Origin: Planctomycetota bacterium
GTDB taxonomy: Bacteria; Planctomycetota; UBA8108; UBA1146
NCBI GenBank assembly: GCA_002711105.1
Contig: PAIH01000023.1
Span: 1 to 52,879 of the forward strand
Length of the DNA stretch: 52,879 nucleotides
Direction: 5' to 3'
Within the stretch, counting starts at the first letter, position 1. Each line of letters starts with the position of its first letter. Shown here piece after piece: positions 1-10,695 of this stretch. Below the pieces are notes generated by a model. That model did no database searches. It worked only from the letters and a program-made list of their open reading frames with translations, and was not told the DNA's origin. The translations under genes and the position numbers were made by a program.

Positions 1-274
1 TGAAGGTCTCGACCGCATCCTGGTCGGCCAGCCAGTCGGCACCGCTGATGGTGTCGTAGCAGTGGTGATCGTGGCTGTCGCTTTCCTGGATCACCGCAGC
101 CGCTCCGCCTTCGGCGGAAACGGTGTGGGAACGCATCGGATAGATTTTGGAGATGACACCGACCGTTAGATCGGGGTTTTCCTCGCCGATGGCGATCGCC
201 GCGCGCAAGCCGGCACCGCCGCCTCCGACGATGAGGATGTCGTGACTGAGACAGGCGCTGTCGGCTCGGCTCAT
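1..274 (-). CDS. frdA: Fumarate reductase/succinate dehydrogenase flavoprotein subunit, N-terminal part
   Basis: The gene begins at an ATG (complement of 272-274) with a strong GGAGGAAA ribosome site just upstream, and runs off the left edge, so the ORF track missed it. The first 91 residues carry the FAD-binding dinucleotide motif ([16 protein letters not shown]) and the block [17 protein letters not shown], the conserved region around the covalent FAD-attachment His in FrdA/SdhA. The protein would oxidise succinate or reduce fumarate at the inner membrane as part of complex II. The start resembles E. coli FrdA ([27 protein letters not shown]) more than SdhA, but FrdA and SdhA cannot be separated from the N-terminus alone. 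L-aspartate oxidase is a less likely alternative. The gene is divergent from glnE across a gap of about 160 bases. Confidence 0.9.
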   Translation of the reverse strand, partial: MSRADSACLSHDILIVGGGGAGLRAAIAIGEENPDLTVGVISKIYPMRSHTVSAEGGAAAVIQESDSHDHHCYDTISGADWLADQDAVETF

Positions 275-433
275 CGCGTATTTCCTCCGTTAAAAGTCAG
301 CCAAGAGAGGGGAACTCTAACCCAACCGATCCTGGATTTCACCTGATCCGTGGCAACCTGTTCTCAGGAAGTTCTTCCCTCCGAGCCATTTCCCCCCAAG
401 GATGACAGCGTTCCCAGCAGCGGGAGGTGCGCA

Positions 434-3430
434 TTGTCAGGAAACACACCAGACCTGGATCCTGGCTCGTTTCTTCCACCACCGCGCGATTCGGAGCAAC
501 TCCAACGCGAGGAACTGGAGAAAATACCGGTCACTTCACTCGATCGAGCCATGTGGAATCTGCGCAGCATTCTGAAAACGATTGGTTCTGAACAAGAAGC
601 TCGAATCCTTGAAGCCCTGGTCACTGCTGCCGATCCGGATATTGCCCTCGGTGGTCTCGAGCGATTGCTGTGCGGATCACTCGGCTTCCCCGCTGCATTG
701 CTCGAACCGGAGCGACTCGAACGACTGATCCAGCTGGTCGGTGCGGGCGAACCGATGGTGGTACTGGCCGAAGGTAATTTGCTGGAGATCACTTCTCCTG
801 ACTTTACCGAATCGGAGCATGAGCGGCTGCAACCTCCCAATCTCGGCGGGGCCGATGAAACGACCCGAGCACGCGCTCTGACTCGCTGGCATCGCCGCGA
901 ACTGCTTCGCATCGTATGCGGTGAACTGCTGGGAAAACTCGATGTGGAGCAAACAGGAATCGCTCTCAGTGCTCTGGCCGATCAGACCGTTCGTAGTGCT
1001 CTCGATGTTCTGGGTGGTTCCGAGTTGTCGATCGCAATCGTTGCCCTGGGTAAATGGGGTGGTCGTGAACTGAACTTCTCCAGTGATATCGATCTTTACT
1101 TTCTGCGTGAGGATGACACACCCGCCGGTCCCTGCGAAACGGTGGCCCGTGGCATCCTTCGTTTACTCTCCGGTTACGGCGGCGCTTCACCCATCTATCG
1201 TACAGACCTACGTCTTCGTCCCGGAGGAACCACCGGTCCATTGGTACCCACGGTGAGTCAGGCCCGCGCCGAGTTCCATGCCGTTGCGGGAACCTGGGAG
1301 CGAATCGTTCACATTCGTAGCCGGGCGGTATACGACAACACCAGCGGACTTCCCGCTTTGCTTGCCGAAGTGGAGCACTTCGTATTCGAGCGTCCGTTTG
1401 ATCTGGAAGAGATCCGTCGTCTACAGAGTTGGAAAGAGGTACTCGAAAGCAGTCCCGCCGGCCAGGACTCTGCCGAACTCAAGGTAGGCTGGGGAGGAAT
1501 CCGGGATGTGGAATATCTGGTGCAGTTTCTGCAGCTCTTGCATGGCCAGGTTCACGAGTCGATCCGAGGTGGCAACATCTACCATGCCCTTCGAAGACTG
1601 GGAGCCATCGGAGCACTCACCCCATCCGAGTCAGCCAGAGTTCTTGATGGCTATCGGTTCCTGCGAAACGTCGAACACCACCGGATGCTCCAGCACCGAC
1701 GCCAGTCATTCAGCCTCCCCGACGATCCAGCACAGTTTCGGGCACTGGCTCGGTCTCTGGGTTTTTCCGACAGGGAAGCTCTGCAGGATGCGCTCGATAT
1801 CCGAAGACAACGAATCCGGAAAATCCTGGAAAGCCTGTTCTACGATCTGTTCAGAGACTACGGCGATGACCAGGCGGGGGAGATCCATGTCGTTCTGGCA
1901 TTCCAGCCGAAAGCAGAAGTCATCGATCGTGTCTTTGGCAACTATTCCTTCCGGGATCCGCGCAAAGCGTACCGCCTGTTGAGACGACTTGCGTTCCCCC
2001 GCCAGCCAGGTTTGCGCTCACCTCGAGCTCGACATTACCTGGCGGCTTTGTTTCCTGTGTTGCTCAAGGCGATCAGGTCCAGCCCCGATCCGGATCAGGC
2101 CGCCCTGATGTTTGTTCAATGCGTCGAGACTCTGGGTGCTCCGGCGATCTTCTACCAGCAACTCACTGAGCGACCGGAGACGTGCCAGATCTTCGTCGAT
2201 CTGTTCGGACGAAGTCGCTACCTGTCCGAATTACTGCTCAACCATCCGGGCGTACTCGATGAGATTGTCGACCGCGTCCGCACGGTGAGACCCGCCACAG
2301 AGCAATCGTTGCTCGAAGAACTGCGATCCTCTGTCGAAGGAATCGACAAGGAAGAGGATTTTCTGCTTCGCATTCACGAGTTTCGTGCTCTTCACTTCGT
2401 GCACATCGGAATTCTCGATCTCAGTGGCCGTTTGCCGCTCGATCGAGTTCTTCTGAATCTCTCCGCTGTCGCCAGGACGGTGTTGAAGGTGATCGATGAG
2501 AGAGCTCTCCAGCGGACTCAGGAACAACTCGGAACCCTGGTCACTGACGAAGGCAAGAAACCTGCGCGGCACTGTTTACTTGCCCAGGGACGTCTCGGTG
2601 GTAACGAGATGGGATATTCCAGTGATATCGATATGGTCCTGGTCCATGACGGTTCCGGATCCACCGCAGGCGGACACGATGCGAGAGATTTCTGGGCCGA
2701 GCACCTCAAGCAAGTGACCGAAATGCTCAGTCATCCAGGAACCGGAGGGCCGCTCTACAACGTCGATCTTCGATTGCGACCCGATGGGGCCGGAGGAGCT
2801 CTGGTCACTCGCTTCGATGAGTTCAAAGACTATTTCCTGGGAGATCGTTGTCAGCTGTGGGAGCACCAGGCGCTGGTACGTTTGAGTCCTGCAGCGGGAA
2901 ATGAGCTGCTGGGACAAGAAGTACTGACCTGGGTGCGACAAAACCTGGGCCGCGGAGTCGAATCTGCGCAGGTGATGACCGAGTTGAGCGAGATGCATGA
3001 GCGTCGTCGCCAGGCAGGCCGTGGCGAGGGAATCGACTTTCGTACTGGACCAGGAGGGTTGCTCGATATCGAATTCCTGATCCAGAGTCTCATCATCCGG
3101 CACCATGAAGAACATCCGGGCATTTTCCAGTCTCGAACCAGTCATTCCATTGAAGCACTGGAAGAGAGCTCTCTGCTCAATCGGAGTGAAGCGACTACAT
3201 TGCGCAACGCTTACCAATTCCTGCGGATGGTAGAGAATCGTCTTTCGATGATGCATCGCTCCAGTGTGAAGGCGGTATCCGAAGAAGATGAGAGCTTGCA
3301 TGATCTGGCACTTCGGATCGGCTTCGAGGGTTCGATGGCGGGCACTCCAAAGGAGCGACTCCGTGTTGAGATTGACCACCACACAACGCAGGTCAGGGAC
3401 ATTTGCCGGTCACATCGTTCTCGCGATTAA
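434..3430 (+). CDS. glnE: Bifunctional glutamine synthetase adenylyltransferase/adenylyl-removing enzyme
   Basis: GlnE adds AMP to, and removes it from, glutamine synthetase in response to nitrogen status. Both nucleotidyltransferase halves are visible: an N-terminal GKWGGRELNFSSDIDLYFL block (deadenylylation domain) and a C-terminal LGGNEMGYSSDIDM block (adenylylation domain), each with the metal-binding Asp-x-Asp pair. A PII-uridylyltransferase-like helical segment follows each. The length of about 998 residues is slightly above the E. coli enzyme (946). The track opens at GTG 350, which has no ribosome site; TTG at 434 has GGGAGG six bases upstream and is my preferred start. No glnA, glnB or amtB is in the window. 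The stop overlaps, tail to tail, the stop of the hydrolase gene on the other strand. Confidence 0.93.
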   Translation: MSGNTPDLDPGSFLPPPRDSEQLQREELEKIPVTSLDRAMWNLRSILKTIGSEQEARILEALVTAADPDIALGGLERLLCGSLGFPAALLEPERLERLIQLVGAGEPMVVLAEGNLLEITSPDFTESEHERLQPPNLGGADETTRARALTRWHRRELLRIVCGELLGKLDVEQTGIALSALADQTVRSALDVLGGSELSIAIVALGKWGGRELNFSSDIDLYFLREDDTPAGPCETVARGILRLLSGYGGASPIYRTDLRLRPGGTTGPLVPTVSQARAEFHAVAGTWERIVHIRSRAVYDNTSGLPALLAEVEHFVFERPFDLEEIRRLQSWKEVLESSPAGQDSAELKVGWGGIRDVEYLVQFLQLLHGQVHESIRGGNIYHALRRLGAIGALTPSESARVLDGYRFLRNVEHHRMLQHRRQSFSLPDDPAQFRALARSLGFSDREALQDALDIRRQRIRKILESLFYDLFRDYGDDQAGEIHVVLAFQPKAEVIDRVFGNYSFRDPRKAYRLLRRLAFPRQPGLRSPRARHYLAALFPVLLKAIRSSPDPDQAALMFVQCVETLGAPAIFYQQLTERPETCQIFVDLFGRSRYLSELLLNHPGVLDEIVDRVRTVRPATEQSLLEELRSSVEGIDKEEDFLLRIHEFRALHFVHIGILDLSGRLPLDRVLLNLSAVARTVLKVIDERALQRTQEQLGTLVTDEGKKPARHCLLAQGRLGGNEMGYSSDIDMVLVHDGSGSTAGGHDARDFWAEHLKQVTEMLSHPGTGGPLYNVDLRLRPDGAGGALVTRFDEFKDYFLGDRCQLWEHQALVRLSPAAGNELLGQEVLTWVRQNLGRGVESAQVMTELSEMHERRRQAGRGEGIDFRTGPGGLLDIEFLIQSLIIRHHEEHPGIFQSRTSHSIEALEESSLLNRSEATTLRNAYQFLRMVENRLSMMHRSSVKAVSEEDESLHDLALRIGFEGSMAGTPKERLRVEIDHHTTQVRDICRSHRSRD

Positions 3431-4488
3431 CCTCTGCCCTGCATCCACTGGTGTATCCGGGTCAGGCTGGGGTTGCCGCACCAGGATCTGGCCAGATCGT
3501 GCGATTGCATATCTTCAAATATTTCAAGTCGATGAGGTCTGAGCGGGTCGATCGATATCGGTAGGCAAGCCGCAACAGTTCGTGTTCCGGTCGAGTTGAC
3601 GATGAAATCGTAGCCGGGTGCAAAGGCGAAGACCGGTGTTCGCAAGTTTCTGGCCCTGGTTCGGGAAGCTGCCATGGCAGGTAACAACCGGGCTGCGAAA
3701 CAAAGCGGAATGCGGTGATTGTGATACGGATCCTTGCTGTGGAGCAGCGTTTCAGCTGGCGCGTTGCTGACATGTTTGGATGCCCAGCGTCCATCTCCTT
3801 CGAGAGAGAGGATTCGCAAGCACAGTCGTTGCAACGCTGCGATCGGTTTCAGAACAGTAAAAGACGAGAGTAACAACGCTTGTGCTGACACCAACTTTAG
3901 CAGCAGATCGTTATCCTGAGGTGGAGGGGCAAAAGCCGGTGCCGACAGAATCAATCCGGTCGGTGCCGATGTGAAATCTCGATCAATTCGACAGGCGGCG
4001 TGGAAACAGGCGAGGCCTCCCATACTGTGTCCCCATAAAAAATGAGGTCGGTCGGCATCGTTGCCATCGATGACGCTCCATGTTGCCAGCTTCTGTACCG
4101 TTTCGATGATCTGTTCAAAAGAGGTTCGGTAAAGAGCGGCGAGTTGCCAGGAGTTGTCTTCATCCGCTTCTTGCTGTTGATGCTCAGGGAACGATTGGAT
4201 GCGGTCCAGAATTTCGGTGGCATCTTTACCGCGCAGATAACTTTCGACGATAGCGAGGTGGGCACTACCTCCGCAGCCACCATGTCCAGGTAAATCGGGA
4301 ACCCTGCAGTTGTAACCGAGTGAGGCCAGTTGTCGCGCCACCGGCATCATCCGCCCAGCGTGTTCGCCGAGACCGTGAACGAGAATCACCTCGGAGTGTG
4401 CACTTCCAGAAGCAGGAGTGACTCGCCAGTGTGCTACCGGGAACTCGCGGTGCTCCAGAAGAGGTTCTCCGCGCGGACTGGTCACCAT
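3427..4488 (-). CDS. Alpha/beta hydrolase, monoacylglycerol lipase/lysophospholipase-like
   Basis: This is a serine hydrolase of the Hydrolase_4 (PldB/monoglyceride lipase) type. It shows the oxyanion strand VILVHGLGEHAGR near the N-terminus and the nucleophile elbow GHSMGG. A late Asp (PGYDFIV) and a late His (MQSHDLAR) probably complete the triad. It has no signal peptide, so it is probably cytoplasmic. The track starts at TTG 4518, overlapping the DUF1501 stop by four bases; ATG 4488, with GGAGAG five to six bases before it, is the better start. It is the last gene of an operon with the DUF1501 and PSD1 genes. The natural ester substrate cannot be read from sequence. Confidence 0.82.
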   Translation of the reverse strand: MVTSPRGEPLLEHREFPVAHWRVTPASGSAHSEVILVHGLGEHAGRMMPVARQLASLGYNCRVPDLPGHGGCGGSAHLAIVESYLRGKDATEILDRIQSFPEHQQQEADEDNSWQLAALYRTSFEQIIETVQKLATWSVIDGNDADRPHFLWGHSMGGLACFHAACRIDRDFTSAPTGLILSAPAFAPPPQDNDLLLKLVSAQALLLSSFTVLKPIAALQRLCLRILSLEGDGRWASKHVSNAPAETLLHSKDPYHNHRIPLCFAARLLPAMAASRTRARNLRTPVFAFAPGYDFIVNSTGTRTVAACLPISIDPLRPHRLEIFEDMQSHDLARSWCGNPSLTRIHQWMQGRG

Positions 4489-4514
4489 CTTCTTCTCTCC
4501 GGTGCGTAGATCTC

Positions 4515-5990
4515 TCAAGTGAGAAGATCGTGTATCACGTTGCCATGCACATCGGTGAGCCGGAAATCTCGGCCCTGATAGGGGAAAACCAATCGTTCAT
4601 GATCGACGCCAAGCAAGTGCAAGATGGTGGCGTTCAGATCGTGCACGTGAACGGGATCCTTGGTGATGTTGTAGGAGAAATCATCGGTTTCTCCATGAAC
4701 ATGGCCTTGTTTGATCCCGCCGCCGGCGAGGAAGATGCTGAAGCAGCGTGGGTGGTGATCACGTCCGTAGTCCTCCTTGGTGAGCGCGCCCTGGCAATAG
4801 ATGGTCCGGCCAAACTCTCCACCCCAGATCACCAGGGTATCTTCGAGCATCCCTCGCATTTCCAGATCCTTGATCAGGCCAGCAGTCGGTTGATCGACAT
4901 CGGAACACTGGCGTCGGATCGTCGATGGCAGTGCGCCGTGCTGGTCCCAGCCACGGTGATAGATCTGGATGAAGCGGACATCTCGCTCTGCCATCCTTCT
5001 CGCCAGCAGGCAACAAGAGGCGTATGTGCCGGACTTGTCGACTTCCGGCCCGTAGAGATCCTTGACATGTTGCGGCTCGTCGGAAGTGTCGACCAGTTCG
5101 GGAACCGAGGTTTGCATCCGGTAGGCCATCTCGTACTGGGCAATGCGAGCGCGGGTCTCGGGATCCCCGATCTTGTCCGCAGTAGCGCGGTTGAGATGAG
5201 CCAGACGGTCGAGCATCGATCTGCGTGTGGTTCTCTCGACTCCGGGCGGATCAGAGAGGTACAACACCGGATCGCCGACCGATCTCAGTGTCACTCCCTG
5301 GTATTCAGACGGCAGCATTCCCGCACCCCACAGCCGTTCAAACAGTGCCTGGGCTTCTTTTCGGCCGGTCCAGGTCGCCTGCATCACCATGAACGAGGGA
5401 AGACTGGCGTTGAGCGATCCGAGTCCGTAACTGAGCCAGGAACCGAGACTGGGTCGTCCAGGCTGCTGACTGCCAGTCTGGATGAAGGTCATCGCTGGAT
5501 CGTGGTTGATCGCCTCGGTGAACATCGATCGCACGATACAGATCTTGTCTGCGATGGAAGCGATGTTGGGAATCAACTCGCTCATCTCGGCGCCGGCGGG
5601 ACCGTACCGATCGAACTTGAAGATGCTGGGTGCAACCGGGAAGCGTGATTGTCCGCTGGTCATCGTCGTCAGGCGCTGACCTTTGCGGATCGAATCGGGT
5701 AGTTCCGTATCGTAGTACTCCTGCATCTTGGGTTTGTGGTCGAACAGATCGATCTGGGACGGGGCTCCCGACATGAACAGCGAGATGACTCTTTTCACCT
5801 TGGGCCGGAAGTGGGGTGTCGCGAGAATCCCTGGTCGGGCAAGGGTCTGGGTCGCATCGGATGCGAACAGAGGATTCCCACTCAACTGCGACAGTGCTGC
5901 CATACCGAGCGTCGATCCAATCGTGTGCAACGAGCGACCGAAGAACTGTCTACGCGTCTCCAGGATGTTCTGTTCCAGTTCTGGATTCAC
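4515..5990 (-). CDS. DUF1501 (sulfatase-like fold) Tat-exported protein
   Basis: The N-terminus [14 protein letters not shown] is a twin-arginine signal, so the protein is probably exported folded. The body shows DUF1501 family marks: [27 protein letters not shown] near the start, then [22 protein letters not shown]-like text and WGGEFGRT near the end, with [19 protein letters not shown]. The family is related to the alkaline phosphatase/sulfatase superfamily and is greatly expanded in planctomycetes; its function is not established. The start is GTG at 5990, four bases after the stop of the upstream PSD1 gene, and the AAGGGA at the end of that gene serves as ribosome site. DUF1501 and PSD1 proteins are encoded as a pair in most planctomycetes, which suggests a joint envelope function. 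Confidence 0.9.
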   Translation of the reverse strand: MNPELEQNILETRRQFFGRSLHTIGSTLGMAALSQLSGNPLFASDATQTLARPGILATPHFRPKVKRVISLFMSGAPSQIDLFDHKPKMQEYYDTELPDSIRKGQRLTTMTSGQSRFPVAPSIFKFDRYGPAGAEMSELIPNIASIADKICIVRSMFTEAINHDPAMTFIQTGSQQPGRPSLGSWLSYGLGSLNASLPSFMVMQATWTGRKEAQALFERLWGAGMLPSEYQGVTLRSVGDPVLYLSDPPGVERTTRRSMLDRLAHLNRATADKIGDPETRARIAQYEMAYRMQTSVPELVDTSDEPQHVKDLYGPEVDKSGTYASCCLLARRMAERDVRFIQIYHRGWDQHGALPSTIRRQCSDVDQPTAGLIKDLEMRGMLEDTLVIWGGEFGRTIYCQGALTKEDYGRDHHPRCFSIFLAGGGIKQGHVHGETDDFSYNITKDPVHVHDLNATILHLLGVDHERLVFPYQGRDFRLTDVHGNVIHDLLT

Positions 5991-5994
5991 CGGA

Positions 5995-8900
5995 CTATCC
6001 CTTCGTCACGATTTCATCGAGGTTGAGAACAAGATTGCAGATCAAAGTCCAGGCAGCATGTTCGGCGGGAGAAAAAGCTTCGCCTCGCGGAGAATCGCCG
6101 ACCGATAACAACTCCAGCGCTGCCGCTTCGTTTTCACCGTAATGAGCCCGAAGTTCAACAAGGAAGGATACCAGCTGTTCGCTTTCTTCTGCAGTCGGAA
6201 AGCGAGAGGTGGCGAGCCGCCAGAGGTGAGAGATTCGCTGGTCGTCATCGCCTTCGGGGAGATCCCGTTGCAGACGTTCGGCCAGATGTCTGGCGGTTTC
6301 GACGTACTGGACGTCGTTGAGTAACAACAATGCCTGCATCGGAGTGTTGGTTCGTTCACGGCGGACGACGCAGGTCTCCCGGTTGGGAGCATCGAGGATG
6401 GCGAGGTAGGGGGGTGGACTGGTGCGTTTCCAGAAGGTGTAGATGCTCCTGCGATAGAGGGCTTCTCCTTTATCCTTCTTGAACTTCACGGTGTTACTAC
6501 CGCTGTAGCCGACCGCTTTCCACAGTCCTTCCGGTTGGTAAGGCTTGACCCCCGGTCCACCCATCTTGTCGACCATCAAACCGGAGATGAAAAGTGCCTG
6601 GTCGCGGATCATCTCCGCATCCATGCGAAAGCGAGGTCCTCGCGCCAGAAGGCGGTTACTCGGATCGCGTTCCAGATCGATTTCAGTGAAGCGAGTCGAT
6701 TGGCAATACGTCTCGGTCATCATCAATGACCGGATGAAACTCTTGAGATCCCAACCCTCATCGACGAAGTCGCGAGCGAGCCAGTCGAGCAACTCGGGGT
6801 GGCTGGGCCATTCTCCCTGCGATCCGAAATCTTCTGCGGTACGAACGATGCCGGTTCCGAACAGCTGCTGCCAGATGCGGTTGACGGTGACGCGCGCCAG
6901 CAATGGATGCTGGGGATCGGTTAACCACCGCGCCAGCCCGAGTCGGTTCTTCGGCAAATCTTCAGGCATCGGTGGCAAGAAAGCAGGCACGTGCGGTTCG
7001 ATGGGATCTCCCATCGGCTGATCGTATTGCCCCCTGTTGAGCATGCGGGCAGGGCGTCGATCCATCCGTTCGGCGGCCACCAGGGTGGTTGGAATCTTGC
7101 CTTCGACGGTCGAGCGCTCCTTTTCCATCGCCTGGATCTCTTCGAGCAGCACGCTGTAGTCGGGACTGTGACGTTCACGGAACCAGCGACGGACCTTGAG
7201 GGCGTCCTTGTCGCTGCGTTGGTCGATGGCAGTACTGAGAAGCGGTTCGAGCTCCAGCTTCTCTCCATATCCGAGGAATCCGGCATCATCCCAGTAAACC
7301 TTGCCACCGAACTGGGTGAAGGCGAACCCATCGATGACGGCACCCGGTGCCAGGCCTACGTGGGATGCATCGACTTCCAGTCGCACCCACTGTCCTTTGG
7401 CCGGAAGCTCTCCCATCGGTCGATGGGCCACGACATCTACGCCGAGTCCGCCGAAGTTGATCAGGTCCTCACCCCAGAAGCCGCGATGGTCCCATGAGTT
7501 GTTGCTGTGGAACTGCAGCATCACCGTTTTGGCCGGCTGCTGCTCGTCGATCCAGATCCAGGCGTAGAAGCGATCCCCTTCGTGTACGGTGCGAGTACTC
7601 GTGGCGTCGTGGAAGTAGTGCTGGATGATTCGATCCGGGTCGACTTCTTGAAGATGACTACGTTCGCCGGAGTGCACAGGATGATCGGGACCGGTCACCC
7701 AGTTCCAGTCACGTTTGGCACCGTCGGTAGTGGTGACTCCACCGTTGTCCTGATGATCGTCGATCCAGGCCAGTTCCTCTGCATCGGGATGAGCTTGCTC
7801 GGCGAGCGCGAACCGCACCCTGCCGAAGGCATGTTGGGAGAACTGGCTCTCGAACAGGAACCGTACCGTCAGCCGCGCCATCCCCTCGGTGCCGAACGGT
7901 TCATCGCTGGAGAAGATGGCGGTGCGAGGCTCCTTGAGATCGAATCCCGATACTGCCCAACCCTTGTTGGTGGTGGTTACATCGCCATCTATGGCGGCGT
8001 TGACGGGGTAGCTTGGCTGTTCATGATCGGCCCAGGCTCCGGTGAAAGAGATGGAGACTGGATCGCCGATGGTGTTCATCTCCTGGTCGACGGCGACCAC
8101 CTGCGCCTGCAGTTCGCTCAGAACGACGTTGGAGTTGGGAGATCGCCCCGGTCCGGTGCCCGGCATCGACGGATCGAGTAGTCCCTCCAGTCGAAGAGCG
8201 TGGTAGGTGGCTCCATCGATCAGCGTGGTGAGGGTATAGGTGTCCTTGGCAGGGTTGGCACCGGTCGCCAGATGCGAACCGTCGGGCAGCGCCTCGAAGG
8301 ATGCACCACCGCTGGCGGTCAGTTGTTCTGGCGTGATGATCTGCCATCGCCTCGAGGTTTCGGCCCACTGCTGCTCGAAGACCTGTTGTGCCGCATCCAT
8401 TTCGGGATGAGGAGCATCTCGCCTTTTCTTGGCCGCGGCCAGATCCTCGGCGAGTTGACTCAACTGAGATGACTGCTGCTGCGTTGGCACCTTCACCACG
8501 GGGGCGTGCGCCTTGCCGTTGCCATCCATCTCGGCCTCGGTGGTGTTGTGGAAGAAGGAGTAAAGACCGTAGTACTCCTGCTGGGAGATGGGATCGAACT
8601 TGTGTTCATGGCACTGGGCGCAACCGGCGGTCAGGCCCAGAAATACCGTGGCAAAAGTGTTGGTCCGGTCGACCGAGTAGATCATCCGATACTCGTCGTT
8701 GATCGCACCGCCTTCGCTGGTGGTGGGGTGGGATCGGACGAAGCCACTGGCGACCTGGTCCTTGAGCTGTGCTTCCGGAAGCAGATCACCGGCGAGCTGC
8801 CCGATGACGAACTGGTCGAACGGCGGGTTGTCGTTGAACAATTCGATGACGCGATCCCGATAGGGCCACATCTCTCGGTAGTTGTCGAGGTGCAATCCAT

Positions 8901-9630
8901 GAGTGTCGGCGTAGCGGGCCGCATCGAGCCACACTCTTCCCCAGTGCTCACCGAAGCGGGGCGAAGAAAGAAGTCTCTCCAGCACCCGGTCCCAGGCACC
9001 AGGATTGGTATCGGCGCGGAAGGCATCCACTTCCTCGATGGTAGGAGGAAGACCGGTGAGATCGAAGGTAGCCCTGCGGATCAGTGTTTCCCGTGTGGCA
9101 CGTTCTTTCCAGGGGAGCTGTTCTTGCTCAAGACGCGCGCGGATGAAAGCGTCAATCGGTTGGCGCATCGAGTCCCCACTGACGGTGGGTGGGTCAGGTC
9201 GAGGCGGCGGTATCCAGGCCCAGTGTAGTTCGTACTTGGCTCCTTGTTCGATCCAGCGGACCAGTACTGCACGCTCCGACTTCGACAGGCTCTTGTGTGA
9301 TTCCGGGGGAGGCATCACATCGTCGGGATCTTGCGCATGGATTCTGCCGACCAACAAACTGTTCTCGATATCACCGGGAGTCACCGCAGCGGCCCCATCG
9401 CGATCTCGATAGGCGTCCTCGGCATTATCGAGCCGTAGCCCCGCCTTGCGTGCTGCAGAATCGGGACCATGACAGGCAAAACACTTGCTCGAGAGGATGG
9501 GACGGATGTCTTGATTGTAGAAGACCGGTGTCGGCTCTTCGTTTGCGTCAGAAGGGTTGAATGGCACGCCTTCGCTGGTAGCCAGAAGAGTGAGCATGAG
9601 CATGCTCAAAATGGGTGTGCCAGGCAGCAT
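5995..9630 (-). CDS. PSD1 and planctomycete cytochrome C domain protein (DUF1549/DUF1553)
   Basis: The track ORF starts at 9681, but ATG 9630 has GGAGGA five bases upstream and opens directly into a signal peptide ([21 protein letters not shown]), so I place the start there. The domains in order are: planctomycete cytochrome C-type haem motif CFACH at residues 50-54; DUF1549 (PSCyt2) with [12 protein letters not shown] and [12 protein letters not shown] and a second CxxCH (CAQCH); a long middle insert of several hundred residues that looks like beta-rich carbohydrate-binding material; and C-terminal DUF1553 ([29 protein letters not shown]). The protein is predicted periplasmic. The family is linked in the literature to polysaccharide use, but the reaction is unknown. 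It is first in an operon with the DUF1501 gene and an alpha/beta hydrolase. Confidence 0.9.
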   Translation of the reverse strand: MLPGTPILSMLMLTLLATSEGVPFNPSDANEEPTPVFYNQDIRPILSSKCFACHGPDSAARKAGLRLDNAEDAYRDRDGAAAVTPGDIENSLLVGRIHAQDPDDVMPPPESHKSLSKSERAVLVRWIEQGAKYELHWAWIPPPRPDPPTVSGDSMRQPIDAFIRARLEQEQLPWKERATRETLIRRATFDLTGLPPTIEEVDAFRADTNPGAWDRVLERLLSSPRFGEHWGRVWLDAARYADTHGLHLDNYREMWPYRDRVIELFNDNPPFDQFVIGQLAGDLLPEAQLKDQVASGFVRSHPTTSEGGAINDEYRMIYSVDRTNTFATVFLGLTAGCAQCHEHKFDPISQQEYYGLYSFFHNTTEAEMDGNGKAHAPVVKVPTQQQSSQLSQLAEDLAAAKKRRDAPHPEMDAAQQVFEQQWAETSRRWQIITPEQLTASGGASFEALPDGSHLATGANPAKDTYTLTTLIDGATYHALRLEGLLDPSMPGTGPGRSPNSNVVLSELQAQVVAVDQEMNTIGDPVSISFTGAWADHEQPSYPVNAAIDGDVTTTNKGWAVSGFDLKEPRTAIFSSDEPFGTEGMARLTVRFLFESQFSQHAFGRVRFALAEQAHPDAEELAWIDDHQDNGGVTTTDGAKRDWNWVTGPDHPVHSGERSHLQEVDPDRIIQHYFHDATSTRTVHEGDRFYAWIWIDEQQPAKTVMLQFHSNNSWDHRGFWGEDLINFGGLGVDVVAHRPMGELPAKGQWVRLEVDASHVGLAPGAVIDGFAFTQFGGKVYWDDAGFLGYGEKLELEPLLSTAIDQRSDKDALKVRRWFRERHSPDYSVLLEEIQAMEKERSTVEGKIPTTLVAAERMDRRPARMLNRGQYDQPMGDPIEPHVPAFLPPMPEDLPKNRLGLARWLTDPQHPLLARVTVNRIWQQLFGTGIVRTAEDFGSQGEWPSHPELLDWLARDFVDEGWDLKSFIRSLMMTETYCQSTRFTEIDLERDPSNRLLARGPRFRMDAEMIRDQALFISGLMVDKMGGPGVKPYQPEGLWKAVGYSGSNTVKFKKDKGEALYRRSIYTFWKRTSPPPYLAILDAPNRETCVVRRERTNTPMQALLLLNDVQYVETARHLAERLQRDLPEGDDDQRISHLWRLATSRFPTAEESEQLVSFLVELRAHYGENEAAALELLSVGDSPRGEAFSPAEHAAWTLICNLVLNLDEIVTKG

Positions 9631-9879
9631 CGAGTCCTCCCGGGTGGAAGGGGCGTGGATCAGGGAATGGCCTGATTCCAACTGGCCACGACTTCCAGGT
9701 GATATCTGCGGCCATTATCGCATGCAGAAATGTGGCGGCCAAGCAGCGCGGAGCTGAGGGCGGGTTCCGAGGCCCGAAACCGTGTCGTATCCTGACGGAA
9801 CTTCGTTTTGTCCCCAGGGCCTCAGTTGCTGGGTTTCCGGGAGATTGTTCACCGATTCGGATTGCAGGAGGTACCCCCG

Positions 9880-10695
9880 ATGATACGAATATGCTGTGCC
9901 AGCTTGATGCTACTTTTGCTGTTCACGATGTCGGTTGCCGCTATCCAAGATGGTGATCGTCCCGGTTATCGCGACACCCCACTCATTCCCGGGCAGAAGT
10001 GGAGAGTCCATGACTCGGAGCGGCCCTGGCCGGTCGTGGTCGATCCGGGTGCCGGAAACCTGCCAGTTCCTGCGCCAAAAGATGCCATCGTCTTGCTCGG
10101 TAAGGGCGATCTCTCGGCATGGACCAGTGGTGGCCAGAAAGCACGCTGGGCCCAAGTCGATGGGGCGATCGAGGCGCGACCTGGTTCCGGCAACATCACG
10201 ACAAAAGAATCATTCGGTGATATGCAACTTCACATCGAATTTCGCACCCCCCCGGAGGTGAAAGGAAATTCTCAGGGACGAGGCAATTCGGGAGTCTTCC
10301 TGATGAATCGCTACGAGGTGCAAGTTCTCGATTCGTACCAGAACCCGACCTATCCAGACGGACAGTGCGCGGCCTTCTACGGTCAATGGCCACCGATGGT
10401 CAATGTTTGCCGTGGACCTGGAGAGTGGCAGTCGTTTGACATCTTCTTCACCGCTCCTCGTTTTGCAGACGACGGAACTCTGGCCTCGCCTGCACGAGCG
10501 ACTGTGGTTCACAATGGCGTTTTGGTTCACAATTGCCGCGAATTTCTCGGTCCTACTTCTCATCGATCGAAGCCCTCCTATTCGAAACACGCCCCGACGG
10601 GTCCGATCAGCTTGCAGGATCATGGAAATCCGATCCGGTTCCGTAACATCTGGGTCCGTCCTCTCGACGAAGGAGGGGAGAAGGGCTCGCAGTGA
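9880..10695 (+). CDS. DUF1080 (3-keto-disaccharide hydrolase-like) secreted protein
   Basis: The start is ATG 9880, preceded by AGGAGGT; the track ORF begins 24 codons too early. A signal peptide (MIRICCASLMLLLLFTMSVAA) leads into a concanavalin-like jelly-roll domain of the DUF1080 family. Visible family marks are a strand-loop WAQVDGAIEARPGSGNI, FGDMQLHIEFRTPP, GNSGVFLMNRYEVQVLDS and a C-terminal GNPIRFRNIWVRPL. Characterised members cleave 3-keto-disaccharides, so a periplasmic glycoside-processing role is reasonable but not proven. The stop codon overlaps the GTG start of the cyclase gene (GTGA), so the two genes are probably translated together, although their functions are not obviously linked. 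Confidence 0.88.
   Translation: MIRICCASLMLLLLFTMSVAAIQDGDRPGYRDTPLIPGQKWRVHDSERPWPVVVDPGAGNLPVPAPKDAIVLLGKGDLSAWTSGGQKARWAQVDGAIEARPGSGNITTKESFGDMQLHIEFRTPPEVKGNSQGRGNSGVFLMNRYEVQVLDSYQNPTYPDGQCAAFYGQWPPMVNVCRGPGEWQSFDIFFTAPRFADDGTLASPARATVVHNGVLVHNCREFLGPTSHRSKPSYSKHAPTGPISLQDHGNPIRFRNIWVRPLDEGGEKGSQ

Noticed and set aside
2576-3382. 268-residue minus-strand ORF inside glnE
   Set aside because: Antisense to conserved GlnE sequence; composition is not protein-like.
4431-5648. 405-residue plus-strand ORF opposite the DUF1501 gene
   Set aside because: Shadow of a well-recognised gene on the other strand; no domain signs.
8506-9228. 240-residue plus-strand ORF (and the 7507-8181 ORF) opposite the PSD1 gene
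   Set aside because: Antisense shadows of the PSD1 coding frame, without ribosome sites or motifs.
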